64,000 bases of DNA, taken from positions 69,187 through 133,186 of the forward strand of contig NVTE01000003.1 of assembly GCA_002401455.1 (NCBI GenBank), in the 5' to 3' direction. A program made the position numbers and the translations under genes. Positions within the stretch are counted from its first letter, which is position 1, and every line of letters begins with the position of its first letter. The DNA comes from Alphaproteobacteria bacterium. Its GTDB lineage: Bacteria > Pseudomonadota > Alphaproteobacteria > Sphingomonadales > Emcibacteraceae. The notes beneath the pieces were generated by a model. It was not told the DNA's origin. It did not search any database and worked only from the letters and a program-made list of their open reading frames with translations. Positions 50,817 to 61,100 of the stretch are shown one piece after another.

Positions 50817-51014
50817 CGGCCGTTTTATCCTTCTGTTTCGAGTCTTGGGGCTTATAGCATTTTTTCGGGAAAAACACATAAATTGATGCGGATAGCCTGG
50901 ATAAGGCAGGGGGAATGCGACCAACCCTGGGGATTCTGAGATAAGACGCCCTCCAGGCTCTTTCGGCAGGGGCGACAATTTTGTATACTGAGGGCATTAT
51001 AATAGGAGTGGAAC

Positions 51015-51683
51015 ATGAGAAAAACAGTATCTATAGCGGCATTGGTTGCCGGCTTTAGCCTGCTGGGGATGATCGGGGCCCTGGACGTTGCCCTGGCAAA
51101 GGATATCACAGAAAGTCGTGACCTTTCCTCATTTGAAAAGATTATTATTGCGGATACCGGTGTCGGCCTGGACGTGAGGGTTGGCAAGGCGTTTTCGGTG
51201 ACCTTGAGGGGGCCTGAAAAATGGCTCAGTAAAATTACCACTAGGGTTGAAGATAACGCCCTGGTGATTGGACATCTCAAAAAGAAAAAGAAATCAGTGA
51301 ATATTGATTCTGATAACCGGGTGATTATTACCATGCCAAAATTCACGGGTCTTGAAGTGAATGGGGCGGTGGATGCGGATATCACAGGCGTCGATAGTGA
51401 AAATCTTACATTTGAAATTAATGGCGCTGGTAATATCGAAATAGATGGCACCTGTGTCACCCTCAATATTGATTTGAACGGGGCGGGTAACTTTGAAGGG
51501 GAAGACCTGAAATGTGAGGATGTCAAGGTTGAGATTAATGGGGCCGGTAATGTTGAAGTCTATGGCTCAAACTCTGCCGACCTTGAGATTAACGGCATGG
51601 GTAATATTGACCTGTATGGTGACCCAAAAGACGTCAGCAAAGAAAAAAGCTGGTTTAGTAATATTACTATTCATGACGATTAA
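51015..51683 (+). CDS. DUF2807-type exported beta-repeat protein, copy 1
   Basis: 222 residues with a signal peptide ending 'LDVALA'. After an N-terminal strand region ('FEKIIIADTGVGLDVRVGKA') the chain repeats 'EINGAGNIEI', 'DLNGAGNFEG', 'EINGAGNVEV', 'EINGMGNIDL' about every 20 residues, as in the DUF2807 (GIN-type, putative adhesin head) beta-helix family. AGGAG precedes the ATG. It is the first of three tandem relatives. Function in the family is unknown; location is probably periplasm or cell surface. Confidence 0.82.
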   Translation: MRKTVSIAALVAGFSLLGMIGALDVALAKDITESRDLSSFEKIIIADTGVGLDVRVGKAFSVTLRGPEKWLSKITTRVEDNALVIGHLKKKKKSVNIDSDNRVIITMPKFTGLEVNGAVDADITGVDSENLTFEINGAGNIEIDGTCVTLNIDLNGAGNFEGEDLKCEDVKVEINGAGNVEVYGSNSADLEINGMGNIDLYGDPKDVSKEKSWFSNITIHDD

Positions 51684-51716
51684 TAGTCTTCCGGATTTAG
51701 CACAAAGGAACAAAAA

Positions 51717-52469
51717 ATGAAAAAAATACTCATCCCCATGATGGCGGTTCTGGCCGCCTCTACATTCTCATCCCCTGTCCTAGCAGCGAGCAAGGACGTG
51801 ACGTTGGATAAATTTTCAAAAGTTAAAATATTCGCCCCCGTCGATCTTGATGTATCGGTTGGCAAAAAACAGTCCTTTTCCATGGAAGGCCGGCAGGAAG
51901 ACCTGGACAAACTGATCATTGAAGTTCGGAATGACACCCTGGTCATCAAAAAGGAAAAACGGTCTGACAGGATGAAAAAGGTCATGATCAGTATTTCTAT
52001 GAAAGAACTGACACAATTTATCATCAATGGGTCGTCGGACGCGAAAATCCGGGATGTGAATACCAAGTCTTTTGAGATTGGTATCAATGGGTCGGGTGAT
52101 GTGAACTTTGATGGCAAAAGCCATGACCTGGATGTTGAAATCAATGGCTCTGGCGATGTGTCCAGCAAAAGTTTTGACGCCAAGAGTGTTTCCGCTGAGA
52201 TTAATGGCTCCGGTGACATTGACCTGGCGGGTAAATGTGATGACCTGGAGGTTTCTATTAGTGGGTCCGGTGATTTTTCAGGCCGGGAGCTCTTGTGTTC
52301 TGCGGTGGAAACCCGGGTCAGTGGCTCTGGTGATGTGACAGTTTATGCCCGCACCTCAATCCGGGTCAGGACCAGCGGCAGCGCCGACGTGGAGGTTTAT
52401 GGTAATCCAAAGTCTATCCAAAGCCGGTCCAGCGGTAGCTCTGAACTCATCGTTCACGAGAACAAATGA
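51717..52469 (+). CDS. DUF2807-type exported beta-repeat protein, copy 2
   Basis: 250 residues with signal peptide 'VLAASTFSSPVLAA'. The repeat core is 'INGSGDVNFDG', 'INGSGDVSSKS', 'INGSGDIDLAG', 'ISGSGDFSGRE', 'VSGSGDVTVYA', one per helical turn. The C-terminus 'VYGNPKSIQSRSSGSSELI' matches the end of copy 3. It follows copy 1 by 33 bases with AAAGGAAC upstream. The shift from NGAGN in copy 1 to NGSGD here shows old divergence, not recent duplication. Confidence 0.82.
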   Translation: MKKILIPMMAVLAASTFSSPVLAASKDVTLDKFSKVKIFAPVDLDVSVGKKQSFSMEGRQEDLDKLIIEVRNDTLVIKKEKRSDRMKKVMISISMKELTQFIINGSSDAKIRDVNTKSFEIGINGSGDVNFDGKSHDLDVEINGSGDVSSKSFDAKSVSAEINGSGDIDLAGKCDDLEVSISGSGDFSGRELLCSAVETRVSGSGDVTVYARTSIRVRTSGSADVEVYGNPKSIQSRSSGSSELIVHENK

Positions 52470-52528
52470 CTTCTTGCTAACACTATGTTACGAAAGTGTT
52501 ATAAGAAGACTGCTCAGGAGTGGCCATA

Positions 52529-53302
52529 ATGAACTATTTGAAACTTTTCGGGGTAGCGGCCTTTGCTATTGGGGCAATATTGTATCTGTCCTCAGGAGAA
52601 AAACATAAGGTTGTCAGGGGGGCGCAAAGCTCTGACCTGAGTGACTATATAAAGATCAGTGTCAACGCCTCCGTGGACCTGAAAGTGCAGGTCGGTGAGG
52701 ACTATACCCTCAATGTGGAAGCAGATGAAGAGGATCTGGACCACCTCAAAATCTATGTCAAAGGGCGGACATTGGTCATTGAAAATAAAGACGATTACTT
52801 TGCTTCCTGGCGAGGCGATGATCCGGAAATAACTATTTCCCTGCCTTTATTGAAGAAATTCACCCTCAATGGCTCTGCCGATGCGGATATCCTGGGTATT
52901 CATGGCAAGTTTTTTAAGGTTGTGGTCAATGGGTCCGGCGCAGTTAATTTCGAAGGGTCCAGCGATGAACTTATGGCAAGAATCAGCGGTTCTGGCGATT
53001 TGTATAGCCGGTCATACGACTGCAGGGAAAGTGATGTCGAAATCAACGGCAGCGGATCGGTGGCCCTGACGGGAACCTGTGAAATACTTGAAATCGATAT
53101 CAACGGTTCCGGCGATTTTGCCGGCGAGGATTTTATCTGTGAAAAGGTCGAAGTGGATGTCGTGGGTTCAGGTGATCTCGAGGTCCATGCCCGTCAATCG
53201 CTTGATGTGGATGTTGAGGGATCTGGCGATGTGGTTGTTTTCGGCAACCCGAAGAAAGTCAGGGACCGATCCCGCAACAAAAAACATGTGACCATTAAGT
53301 AA
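52529..53302 (+). CDS. DUF2807-type beta-repeat protein, copy 3, membrane-anchored
   Basis: 257 residues from ATG 52529 with AGGAG at eight bases. The N-terminal helix 'LFGVAAFAIGAILYLSSGE' has no clear cleavage site, so unlike copies 1 and 2 this one is probably anchored in the inner membrane. Repeats 'VNGSGAVNFEG', 'ISGSGDLYSRS', 'INGSGSVALTG', 'INGSGDFAGED', 'VVGSGDLEVHA', 'VEGSGDVVVFG' follow. It lies 60 bases after copy 2; all three are likely co-transcribed. Confidence 0.8.
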   Translation: MNYLKLFGVAAFAIGAILYLSSGEKHKVVRGAQSSDLSDYIKISVNASVDLKVQVGEDYTLNVEADEEDLDHLKIYVKGRTLVIENKDDYFASWRGDDPEITISLPLLKKFTLNGSADADILGIHGKFFKVVVNGSGAVNFEGSSDELMARISGSGDLYSRSYDCRESDVEINGSGSVALTGTCEILEIDINGSGDFAGEDFICEKVEVDVVGSGDLEVHARQSLDVDVEGSGDVVVFGNPKKVRDRSRNKKHVTIK

Positions 53303-53332
53303 AGTTTTTCAGGCGTTGTATATGCCAGGGCC

Positions 53333-55609
53333 TCAGGCGGCGCTGACGAAACTATCCATAACTTTTTTGACGGAGCCCTGTTCAAAGTCGACCTCCAGCT
53401 TGTTACCGTCACAAGTGAGGACAGCGCCATAGCCGAATTTATCATGAAAGACCCGGTCGCCAATACTGAAAGCAGAGGCTGTTGTGCTCCGGCCCTTTGG
53501 GCGCGGGGTCTGTCTTTTGGCACGGCTGCGGTCCAGCTGGGTCGGGTTGTTATAGCCTTGGGACCATTTGGGCGGCGAATCAGAAAAACCACTGGTCGTC
53601 GCTTGGCCATACATGCCTTGGGACTGCTGGATCTCCACATGGGCGGCGGGCAGTTCATTGATAAAGCGGGACGGTATTGGGCTGGTGTATTTGCCGTATA
53701 GAAACCGTGAGGCAACATGGAAAACATGGGCTTCCTTCTTGGCCCGGGTCAGCCCGACATAGGCCAGCCGCCGTTCTTCCTCAAGGCCCTTCTCGCCATG
53801 TTCTTCCAATGATTTTTTACTGGGGAACAGGTCTTCTTCCCATCCGGGCAGGAATACTGTTTCAAATTCCAGTCCCTTAGCCCCGTGCAGGGTCATGATA
53901 CTGACCTTATCCTGAACGTCACTTTGGGAATTTTCCATCACTAACTGGATATGCTCGAGAAAATCGTCCAGCCCCTCAAAGGGCTCCATGGCCCGAACCA
54001 GTTCGCCGAGGTTTTCCAGTTTGCCTTGGGAATCCGGTGATTTATCCAGCCGCCACATTTCTGAATAGCCGCTTTCGTCCAGGATGGTTTCGGTCAGGGC
54101 GATATGGTCATTGTCCCGGGCCTGGTCCCGCCAGCGGGCGAAATCCTGAAGCAATTGGCCGAGGGTGTTTTTTGCCTTGCCGCGCAGGTCGCCCCGGTCA
54201 ATGATTCGGGCTGCGGCCTCGGCCAGGGTGCAGTTCTCCTGCCGGGATATATGGTGGAGTTTGGTGACGGTGGCGGCGCCTATGCCCCGCTTGGGCACAT
54301 TGATGATGCGCTCAAAGGCCAGGCTGTCGCCCGGGTTATTCACATGGCGCAGATAGGATGTCACATCCCGGACTTCTGCCCGCTCATAGAAACGATAGCC
54401 GCCGACAATCCGGTGGGGCACGCCCAGGGTCAGGAAACGTTCTTCAAATTCACGGGTCTGGAAACCGGCCCGAACCAGAATCGCCATTTCGCTGAGCTGT
54501 TGGCCTTTGCGCTGGCGGTCCTCGATCATTTCACCAATGACGCGGGCTTCCTCGCGGCCATCCCATACCGGATTGACCGTGACTTTCTCGCCGCCGGTGG
54601 TCTCGGTCCAGAGGGTCTTGCCCAAGCGGTTCTGGTTGGCTTCGATCAGGCCACCGGAGGCACCCAGGATATGTTTTGTCGAGCGGTAATTCTGTTCCAG
54701 GCGGATAACTTTGGCCGCGGCAAAATCCTGTTCAAAGCGCAGGATATTTCCGACTTCCGCCCCGCGCCAGCCATAGATCGATTGGTCATCGTCGCCGACA
54801 CAGCAGATATTCTGGTGGCCCTGGGCCAGCAGCCTCAGCAGCAGATACTGGGCGATATTGGTGTCTTGATACTCATCGACCAGAATATAGCGGAACCGCC
54901 GTTGATACTCGGCCAAAACCTGGGGGTTCTTCTGGAACAATACTAGGCACAGCAGGATCAGGTCGCCAAAATCGGCGGCATTGAGGCTCTTGAGCCGGGC
55001 TTGATATTCGGCATAAAAGGTAATGCCTTTACCTTCTGCATAATGTTCAGCCTCGCCGGCGGGCACCTGGTTGGGCAGCAGGCCCCGGTTTTTCCAACCG
55101 TCAATCAGTCCGGCTAGAATGCGGGGATTAAATCTTTTTTCGTCAATATCATGGGCGCGGACGATCTGTTTGACCAAGCGTAACTGGTCATCGCTGTCCA
55201 GAATAGTAAAATTGCTCGACAGGCCGACCAGGTCACAGTGATTGCGCATGATTTTCACGCCGATGGCATGAAATGTGCCCAGCCAATACATGCTTTCAAC
55301 CGCATCGCCAATGATGGCCCGGACCCGTTCTTTCATTTCCTGCGCGGCCTTGTTGGTAAAGGTCACCGCTAGAATCTGTCCGGGAAAAGCACTGCCCGTG
55401 GTCAGGATATGGGCCAGGCGGGTGATCAGGACACGGGTTTTTCCGGTCCCGGCCCCGGCCAGAATCAGCAGCGGTCCGTCAAGGGTGTTGGCGGCTTCCT
55501 CCTGAGGCGCATTCAGTCCTGCCATATAGGCGGGCGGTCCGCTCTCGGCAGGGGCTTCAAGGGGATTATCGTCAGCAGAAAAATTATCAATATCAAATGG
55601 GTCAGACAT
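53333..55609 (-). CDS. uvrD: UvrD/PcrA-type DNA helicase
   Basis: 758 residues, superfamily 1A. Walker A 'AGAGTGKT' at 51-58, 'VDEYQDTN', 'GDDDQSIYGWRGAEVGNI', 'LEQNYRST', 'VSIMTLHGAKGLEFETVFLPG' and 'RRLAYVGLTRAKKE' are all present. The C-terminal Tudor-like segment 'GDRVFHDKFGYGAVL' is that of PcrA/UvrD. It unwinds DNA in nucleotide excision and mismatch repair. Stand-alone unit. Confidence 0.95.
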   Translation of the reverse strand: MSDPFDIDNFSADDNPLEAPAESGPPAYMAGLNAPQEEAANTLDGPLLILAGAGTGKTRVLITRLAHILTTGSAFPGQILAVTFTNKAAQEMKERVRAIIGDAVESMYWLGTFHAIGVKIMRNHCDLVGLSSNFTILDSDDQLRLVKQIVRAHDIDEKRFNPRILAGLIDGWKNRGLLPNQVPAGEAEHYAEGKGITFYAEYQARLKSLNAADFGDLILLCLVLFQKNPQVLAEYQRRFRYILVDEYQDTNIAQYLLLRLLAQGHQNICCVGDDDQSIYGWRGAEVGNILRFEQDFAAAKVIRLEQNYRSTKHILGASGGLIEANQNRLGKTLWTETTGGEKVTVNPVWDGREEARVIGEMIEDRQRKGQQLSEMAILVRAGFQTREFEERFLTLGVPHRIVGGYRFYERAEVRDVTSYLRHVNNPGDSLAFERIINVPKRGIGAATVTKLHHISRQENCTLAEAAARIIDRGDLRGKAKNTLGQLLQDFARWRDQARDNDHIALTETILDESGYSEMWRLDKSPDSQGKLENLGELVRAMEPFEGLDDFLEHIQLVMENSQSDVQDKVSIMTLHGAKGLEFETVFLPGWEEDLFPSKKSLEEHGEKGLEEERRLAYVGLTRAKKEAHVFHVASRFLYGKYTSPIPSRFINELPAAHVEIQQSQGMYGQATTSGFSDSPPKWSQGYNNPTQLDRSRAKRQTPRPKGRSTTASAFSIGDRVFHDKFGYGAVLTCDGNKLEVDFEQGSVKKVMDSFVSAA

Positions 55610-55655
55610 ATCTTCTATATACTTTAAATGGGATCAAAAAACAGGTTTTTCTGGG

Positions 55656-57422
55656 TTATTCTTTTTCATCCAGCAGGGCCTTGTTATAGGCCTGAAGGAC
55701 GTATTTTTGACGCAGAATGCCGATTATTTCCGCCTGGGGGTCATCGGTGACTACGGGCAGGGTCTCGTCGCCGCTGATATCAAATTTATGGAAAGCGTCT
55801 TCCAGGCTGTCTGAGGGAGTGAGGGTAAGGGGGACGGGTCGGCAGAAATCCCCGGCAACCTCGGGCTTCTGGCCCTGGGGCTGGCTATGGGCCTTCTGCA
55901 GTTCGGCGACGGTGATCAGACCGGAGATTTGGCAGTTTTCATCCAGAATGTAGATATGATCATGGCTCTGGGTCAGCAGGGTCTGGCGGATCTGGTCCAG
56001 AGTTGCCAGGGTGCTGGCGGTGGCATATTTGTCGGTCATCAGGGACCCAACCAGGGTCGAGCGCATCACATGGCGGGCCCGGCCACCTTCCAGATCAAGG
56101 CCCCCCCGTTTCAGCTGCATATGAAAGACCGAACTGGATTTGAGGAAATGCTGGGTGATCAGGTTGGAAATCACCACCGAAATCATCAGCGCAATGGTGA
56201 TCTGATAATCGCCGGTCAGCTCAAATATAATCAGGATGGTTGAGATCGGTGCGCCGAGCACGGCCGACGCGACGGCACCCATGCCGACAATGGCATACAG
56301 GCCATAGCTGAAAGCGGTGTCCCCGGCGATGCCGGCGGCCCAGCTGGCGACAAAACCAAAAGCCCCCCCGACCATGGCCCCAAGAAACAGCGATGGGCTG
56401 AAGATACCGGTACCAAAGCGAAAGGCCAGAGCAATGGACGAGGCGGCGATTTTCAGGACAATCAGCAATAGCAGCAGCTTCAGAGAAAACAATTCCTTCA
56501 ACGCGCCGTCTGTTGTGCCGTAACCATGACCTAGAATATAAGGGCTGATCAGGGCCAGAAGTCCGATGGCCAGGCCGCCAAGGGCCGGGCGTGTCCATTC
56601 CGGCAGGGGAATTTTCTCAGCAATAGTTTCAGTGATAAACAGGCTTTTTATGAAAATAATAGCGGCGAGGGCGCTGGTCATGCCGAGCAGAATGAAGGCC
56701 GGGAATTCCCAGAAGGTGGTGATATGGTAATCCGGTATGATGAAGGCTGGAAAATCGCCAATATGAATGCGCGACACCACGGCGGCAGAGACCGAGGCGA
56801 TGACAATCGGGGCAAAGGCGCTGAGGGCATAATGGCCCAGAATGACCTCCAGAGCGAAAAACACCCCGGCGATGGGCGCATTGAACGAAGCCGACACCGC
56901 CGCCGCGACCCCGCAGCCCAGGACCGTCCGCGACATATTGGGCGACAGATGTAATTTCTGGGAAATCCATGAGGATATTGTGGCGCCAAGGTGGACGACG
57001 GGGCCTTCACGACCGGCGGCAGACCCGGCCCCCAGGGCGATGGCCGCAGAGGCCGCGCTCAAAAGCCCCCGTCTGGTGGGGATGACCGTATGGTTGATGG
57101 CATTGGCGGCCATGACTTCGGCGATGCTGTCGGCGCGGTTGCTTTTCATCAGGAACCGGTACATGAAACTGATGATCAGGCCCCCGGTTATGGTGGACAG
57201 GAGTATCCGTTCAGGGGCTAATGTGCTTACGTACTCAAGAATATTCTCGTCAGAACTGCCGAGCATCCAGCCCTGAACCAAATAAATCAGATGGCGAAAA
57301 CCGATGGCCGCATAGGCGACACCAACGCCGGCGAGCAGGGCGAGAATGCTGCTGAGAATCTTATCCCGTTGCCGCAAATCTTCCAATCGCAAGAGGTTTA
57401 AAAATTTCCCTATTGCCCCCAT
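55656..57422 (-). CDS. CLC-family chloride transport protein with CBS pair
   Basis: 588 residues: a CLC membrane core (1 to about 440) and two CBS domains. The gating glutamate is E139 in 'GSAAGREGPVVHLGA'. The position of the second, 'proton' glutamate of E. coli ClC-ec1 (E203) is V193 in 'NAPIAGVFFALEVILG', as in CLC channels. The 'GSGIP' anion motif is altered ('ADSIA', 97-101). So chloride/proton antiport may be lost. CBS domains usually sense adenine nucleotides. The gene starts two bases after the thioesterase stop. Confidence 0.9.
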   Translation of the reverse strand: MGAIGKFLNLLRLEDLRQRDKILSSILALLAGVGVAYAAIGFRHLIYLVQGWMLGSSDENILEYVSTLAPERILLSTITGGLIISFMYRFLMKSNRADSIAEVMAANAINHTVIPTRRGLLSAASAAIALGAGSAAGREGPVVHLGATISSWISQKLHLSPNMSRTVLGCGVAAAVSASFNAPIAGVFFALEVILGHYALSAFAPIVIASVSAAVVSRIHIGDFPAFIIPDYHITTFWEFPAFILLGMTSALAAIIFIKSLFITETIAEKIPLPEWTRPALGGLAIGLLALISPYILGHGYGTTDGALKELFSLKLLLLLIVLKIAASSIALAFRFGTGIFSPSLFLGAMVGGAFGFVASWAAGIAGDTAFSYGLYAIVGMGAVASAVLGAPISTILIIFELTGDYQITIALMISVVISNLITQHFLKSSSVFHMQLKRGGLDLEGGRARHVMRSTLVGSLMTDKYATASTLATLDQIRQTLLTQSHDHIYILDENCQISGLITVAELQKAHSQPQGQKPEVAGDFCRPVPLTLTPSDSLEDAFHKFDISGDETLPVVTDDPQAEIIGILRQKYVLQAYNKALLDEKE

Positions 57423-57424
57423 AT

Positions 57425-57952
57425 TTACGATTCGCTAGACTGTGGTGTAGCGGATGATTTTTTCGGGTGTCTTCTGATGGCTATGGTGCGGCCCATCTCG
57501 CGGGGTTTGTCATATTTCTCATGGTCATCCCGTATCTTCAGAAGTGCCGTCATGTTTTTTTCCAGAAAACGGGTTGGCATTCTGTTTTCCATATTCACAT
57601 GGAGGGATATCTGTTCCATGGTTGCGGCGGTTGTCGGCGCATCTTTATGGAACAGCCGCATGAAATAATGGATGAACTTGCTGTCCATATCCAGTAACTG
57701 AAAATGAACGCAGACCGGTTCGCCCTGTTTTAATTCATGCTGGTAGGTAACATGATTTTCCAGCGCAAACAGAGATTTACCGCTTGCTCGAACATAATTT
57801 CGGCCCAGACCAAGGCTGTCGAGGAAGTTGGTCAGGGCCTGATCAAAGAGGAGTACATAATAGGCCATATTCATATGGCCGTTAAAATCTATCCAGTCTT
57901 CCTTGATGGTTTCTTCAAGAAAAATGGGCCCGTATTTGAGTTCTTTAGGCAT
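57425..57952 (-). CDS. Hotdog-fold acyl-CoA thioesterase family protein
   Basis: 175 residues. 'WIDFNGHMNMAYYVLLFDQA' carries the Asp/Asn-Gly-His-x-N pattern of 4HBT-type thioesterases; 'SLFALENHVTYQHELKQGEP' continues the hotdog fold. A basic tail follows. Many relatives hydrolyse carnitine or other short acyl-CoA esters; the substrate here is unknown. It is upstream of clc with two bases between, a surprising operon partner with no obvious metabolic link. Confidence 0.85.
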   Translation of the reverse strand: MPKELKYGPIFLEETIKEDWIDFNGHMNMAYYVLLFDQALTNFLDSLGLGRNYVRASGKSLFALENHVTYQHELKQGEPVCVHFQLLDMDSKFIHYFMRLFHKDAPTTAATMEQISLHVNMENRMPTRFLEKNMTALLKIRDDHEKYDKPREMGRTIAIRRHPKKSSATPQSSES

Positions 57953-58190
57953 AGTTTATTTCCCTGATTACACGGTCACTAGAGGGAATATCCATCCACG
58001 AAAATAACTTTATCTCCCAAACGCATAATATTGTCATTAAAATATTAGAAAATTTTACCTGCATCTAAGAAAACTATTAACATTTGTCAGGGATAATCCA
58101 GAGCTTGGTGATAATTTTAATCATAAATAAGACATATTCTTGCCACGGTTTATATGTCATATATAATCCCATATTGATACAGGGGAGTAT
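57953..58190. other. Divergent intergenic region
   Basis: AT-rich, without a gene. It contains the asmA promoter described separately and must hold the promoter of the thioesterase-clc unit. Confidence 0.4.
58140..58167 (+). promoter_or_regulatory. Sigma-70-type promoter of the asmA-like gene
   Basis: TTGCCA, 16 bases, perfect TATAAT. The start codon is 23 bases after the -10 box, with AGGGGAGT between, leaving a short leader. Confidence 0.55.
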
Positions 58191-61100
58191 ATGCTTCCGT
58201 ACACCAGATTTACTGCGGGGCAGGCGGAGAAGAACTTGAAAAAACTTGGGCTAGGCCTTGGGGTTGTGATTGTAATGTTGGTTGGGGCCATTCTGGTCGT
58301 GCCAAGTTTCCTCAATTGGAATGAATACAAGGATCAGATCGAACAAACCGCATCTGACATTACCGGTCGAAAGGTGATGATCAAGGGGGATATCTCCCTG
58401 TCACTTCTTCCCACGTCAGCCTTATCGGTGAAAGATGTCTCGGTGACCAACCTGGACGAGGGCCATGCAGAATATATGCTGTCGCTCAAGTCGCTGGATA
58501 TCAAGGTGAGTTTTCCGTCGGTCATTTCATCCCTTTTCGGGGGTAAGGTAAAGGTTGAAAAATTTATTCTTGTAGATCCGGTTGTTGCCCTCGAAGTCCT
58601 GCCCGATGGACGGGTGAATTGGGACCTGGGGGGAGCGCCTTCCGAGGGGGCGGCACCGGCGTTCTCGGCTGATGTCAGCTTTGATAAGTTCCAGATCGTC
58701 AATGGTCAGATAAGTTTTGAGAATATGGCCTCCCACCAGATGGAATTGCTGCGAAAAATAAACGCAAACGTCAAGGTGAAAAGCATTAATGGCCCCTTTG
58801 AAGTGACGGGCAGTGCAAAATACAAGGGGCTGGATGCCGATCTGTCCTTCCAGCTTGGCAAGATAAGGCCTGGCAAAAAAGTGCCGGTAACTTTGGGCGT
58901 CACTCTGCTGGACGGTCGGGCCAAGGCCAATATAATCGGGGGTGTTATTTTAAGCGGCAAGGACAGTTCTTTCTCCGGCAAGCTGGACCTGACGGCCCGT
59001 GACAGCGGGGATATTTTCACTGTTATTGATCGTTTTAATGGTCAGAAATCGCCTTCTGCCATAACAGTCGGGCAGAATTTTTCTCTGGATGCCGTGGTTG
59101 TTATCGCCGCTGATAATGTTGCGGTCAAGGATTTGAATATCCGGATGGGGCAAAGTCGGGGGCAGGGGAGCGCGGAAGTCTCCTTGAACCCGGAAACGCC
59201 GGGAAAGATAAAAATTCGGGCAGATTTATCCATCAACAAACTGGATATGGACCCGTTGCTCGTTGCTTTTGCGGAGCTGAAAAAGCCCCCCCCTCAGGGA
59301 GGGGTAAATGAGGCCGGAGACGTTGCCGGTACTCCCGGGCAGGACGATTTGTTAAAACAGTTTTCCGGCAAGCTGGATATAAAACTTGGGGCCCTGAAAT
59401 ATAATGGCAAGATTGCCAGTCAGATTTCCGTCAAGCTTTTGGCCAAAGAGGGGGTTGTAGATATTTCAACACTACAGGCCCGGATGCCCGGTGGGTCCGC
59501 TCTGATGTTTAAAGGGCGGGTCGCAGAAAATCAGGAAAGCGGAACGTCTGCCCTGACCGGTGACCTGTCTCTGAATGCCAGTAACCTGCGGGGGCTGCTC
59601 AGTTGGCTTAAGGTGGATATGAGCGATATTCCTTCGGGCCAGATGGCACAGTTTTCCTATAAAAGCGGACTGAAAATCAGCCGGGATTTGCTTCAGTTCT
59701 ATGCTATAGATGGAAAGCTGGATGCCTTTAGTTTTAACGGCGGCGTGTCCTATGCTTTAACGGGGCGGCCCTCTTATGGCCTGTCCCTTGATGTGCGCAA
59801 TCTTAACCTGGATTCATATAGGGCTTCCCAGAATTCGGGCCAGAACTCGGGCCAGAAACCTGACCTGAAAAAAGCACTTTCTGTGCTGGAAGACTTTGAT
59901 GCCAATTATAAGATCTCCCTTGCCAATGTCACAGTAAGTGGCCTGAAAATTCGGGCTGGTCAGTTGGAGGGCCTGCTGCTGGGCGGAAAGCTGGAGGCGA
60001 AAGTGATTAAGCTGACGGATGTGGTGGGGATCAACCTCATGGCATCGGGACAGGGCATGAACTTTGGCTCCAAACCTGAATTCACTGTGAAATTATCCGT
60101 TCAGGCCAAATCTCTGTCCGGTCTTCAAAGGACATTGAAGCTGGAGGATGGGCTTGACCTGCGCAGGCTGGGAGCCATGAAAATAGACGGCACCATTACC
60201 TCGACTTATGAGAGAATGGATGTGGATCTTAAATCGTCGCTCGGGATCAATAAAATAGATGTGAAGGGGGTCATTCGCAGTGCGACGATGAAGCAGTTTC
60301 CGGACATTGGCAGCGCGGACTTGGCTGTAAATGGCCGGTCCACAAGTCTGGCAGCCTTGATTGACCAGCTGGACCTACCCCTGACCCGGCCCCGGGCAAA
60401 GGATGACCGGCCGGTGGCTCTGAAGGGTCGTCTCAAGGCGAGTTCGGATTTCATTGATCTGGACGGCAAGGTTAATATTGCCGCCGGTGAAATTATCGTT
60501 AAAGGCCGGCGGCGAGGCCAGGGTGCTGCGGCTTCCCTGGATGTGGCCCTGGACCTGAAGGGGGCTGAGACCCGAGAATTTATCCGCGGCCTGGGTATTG
60601 ATTTTCAACCCTCAGAGAAAAATCTTGGACCTATCGCCCTGAAGATGAAGGTGACCGGGACGGGAGACAGTTATGCATTCAGCAATATTGTTGGTGATGT
60701 GGGGCCAGTGAAACTGAGCGGGTCGGGCAAACTGAATATGGCGCTGGCTAAGCCCACGTTTGATTTTAATCTGAAGGCCGGGGATATTCCCCTCCATGAT
60801 TTCCTCATGCAGACGGCAGCCAATAAAACAGAAAATAACGCCTATGGCCAATGGACAAGGTCGGCCATGGATCTGTCCCTGTTGTCGGCTTATGACGGTC
60901 AGGCTCGGATCTCTGCGGCCAGCCTGCGCTATAATGGTTATGTGTTTGAAAACCCAACCTTTGGTATGGTCCTGAAGGATGGTGTTATAACGGTTAATGA
61001 CTTTACCGGCCGATTGTTTGGTGGCGATGTGGCGATGTCGGGGTCATTTGGCGGCGCGGCCAAACCAAAGATGGATATCACCATGAATCTGAAACGAGCC

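Noticed and set aside
51015-53302. Possible tandem DNA repeats or CRISPR-like structure
   Set aside because: The repetition is at protein level (beta-helix turns); the bases vary and there are no uniform repeats with spacers.
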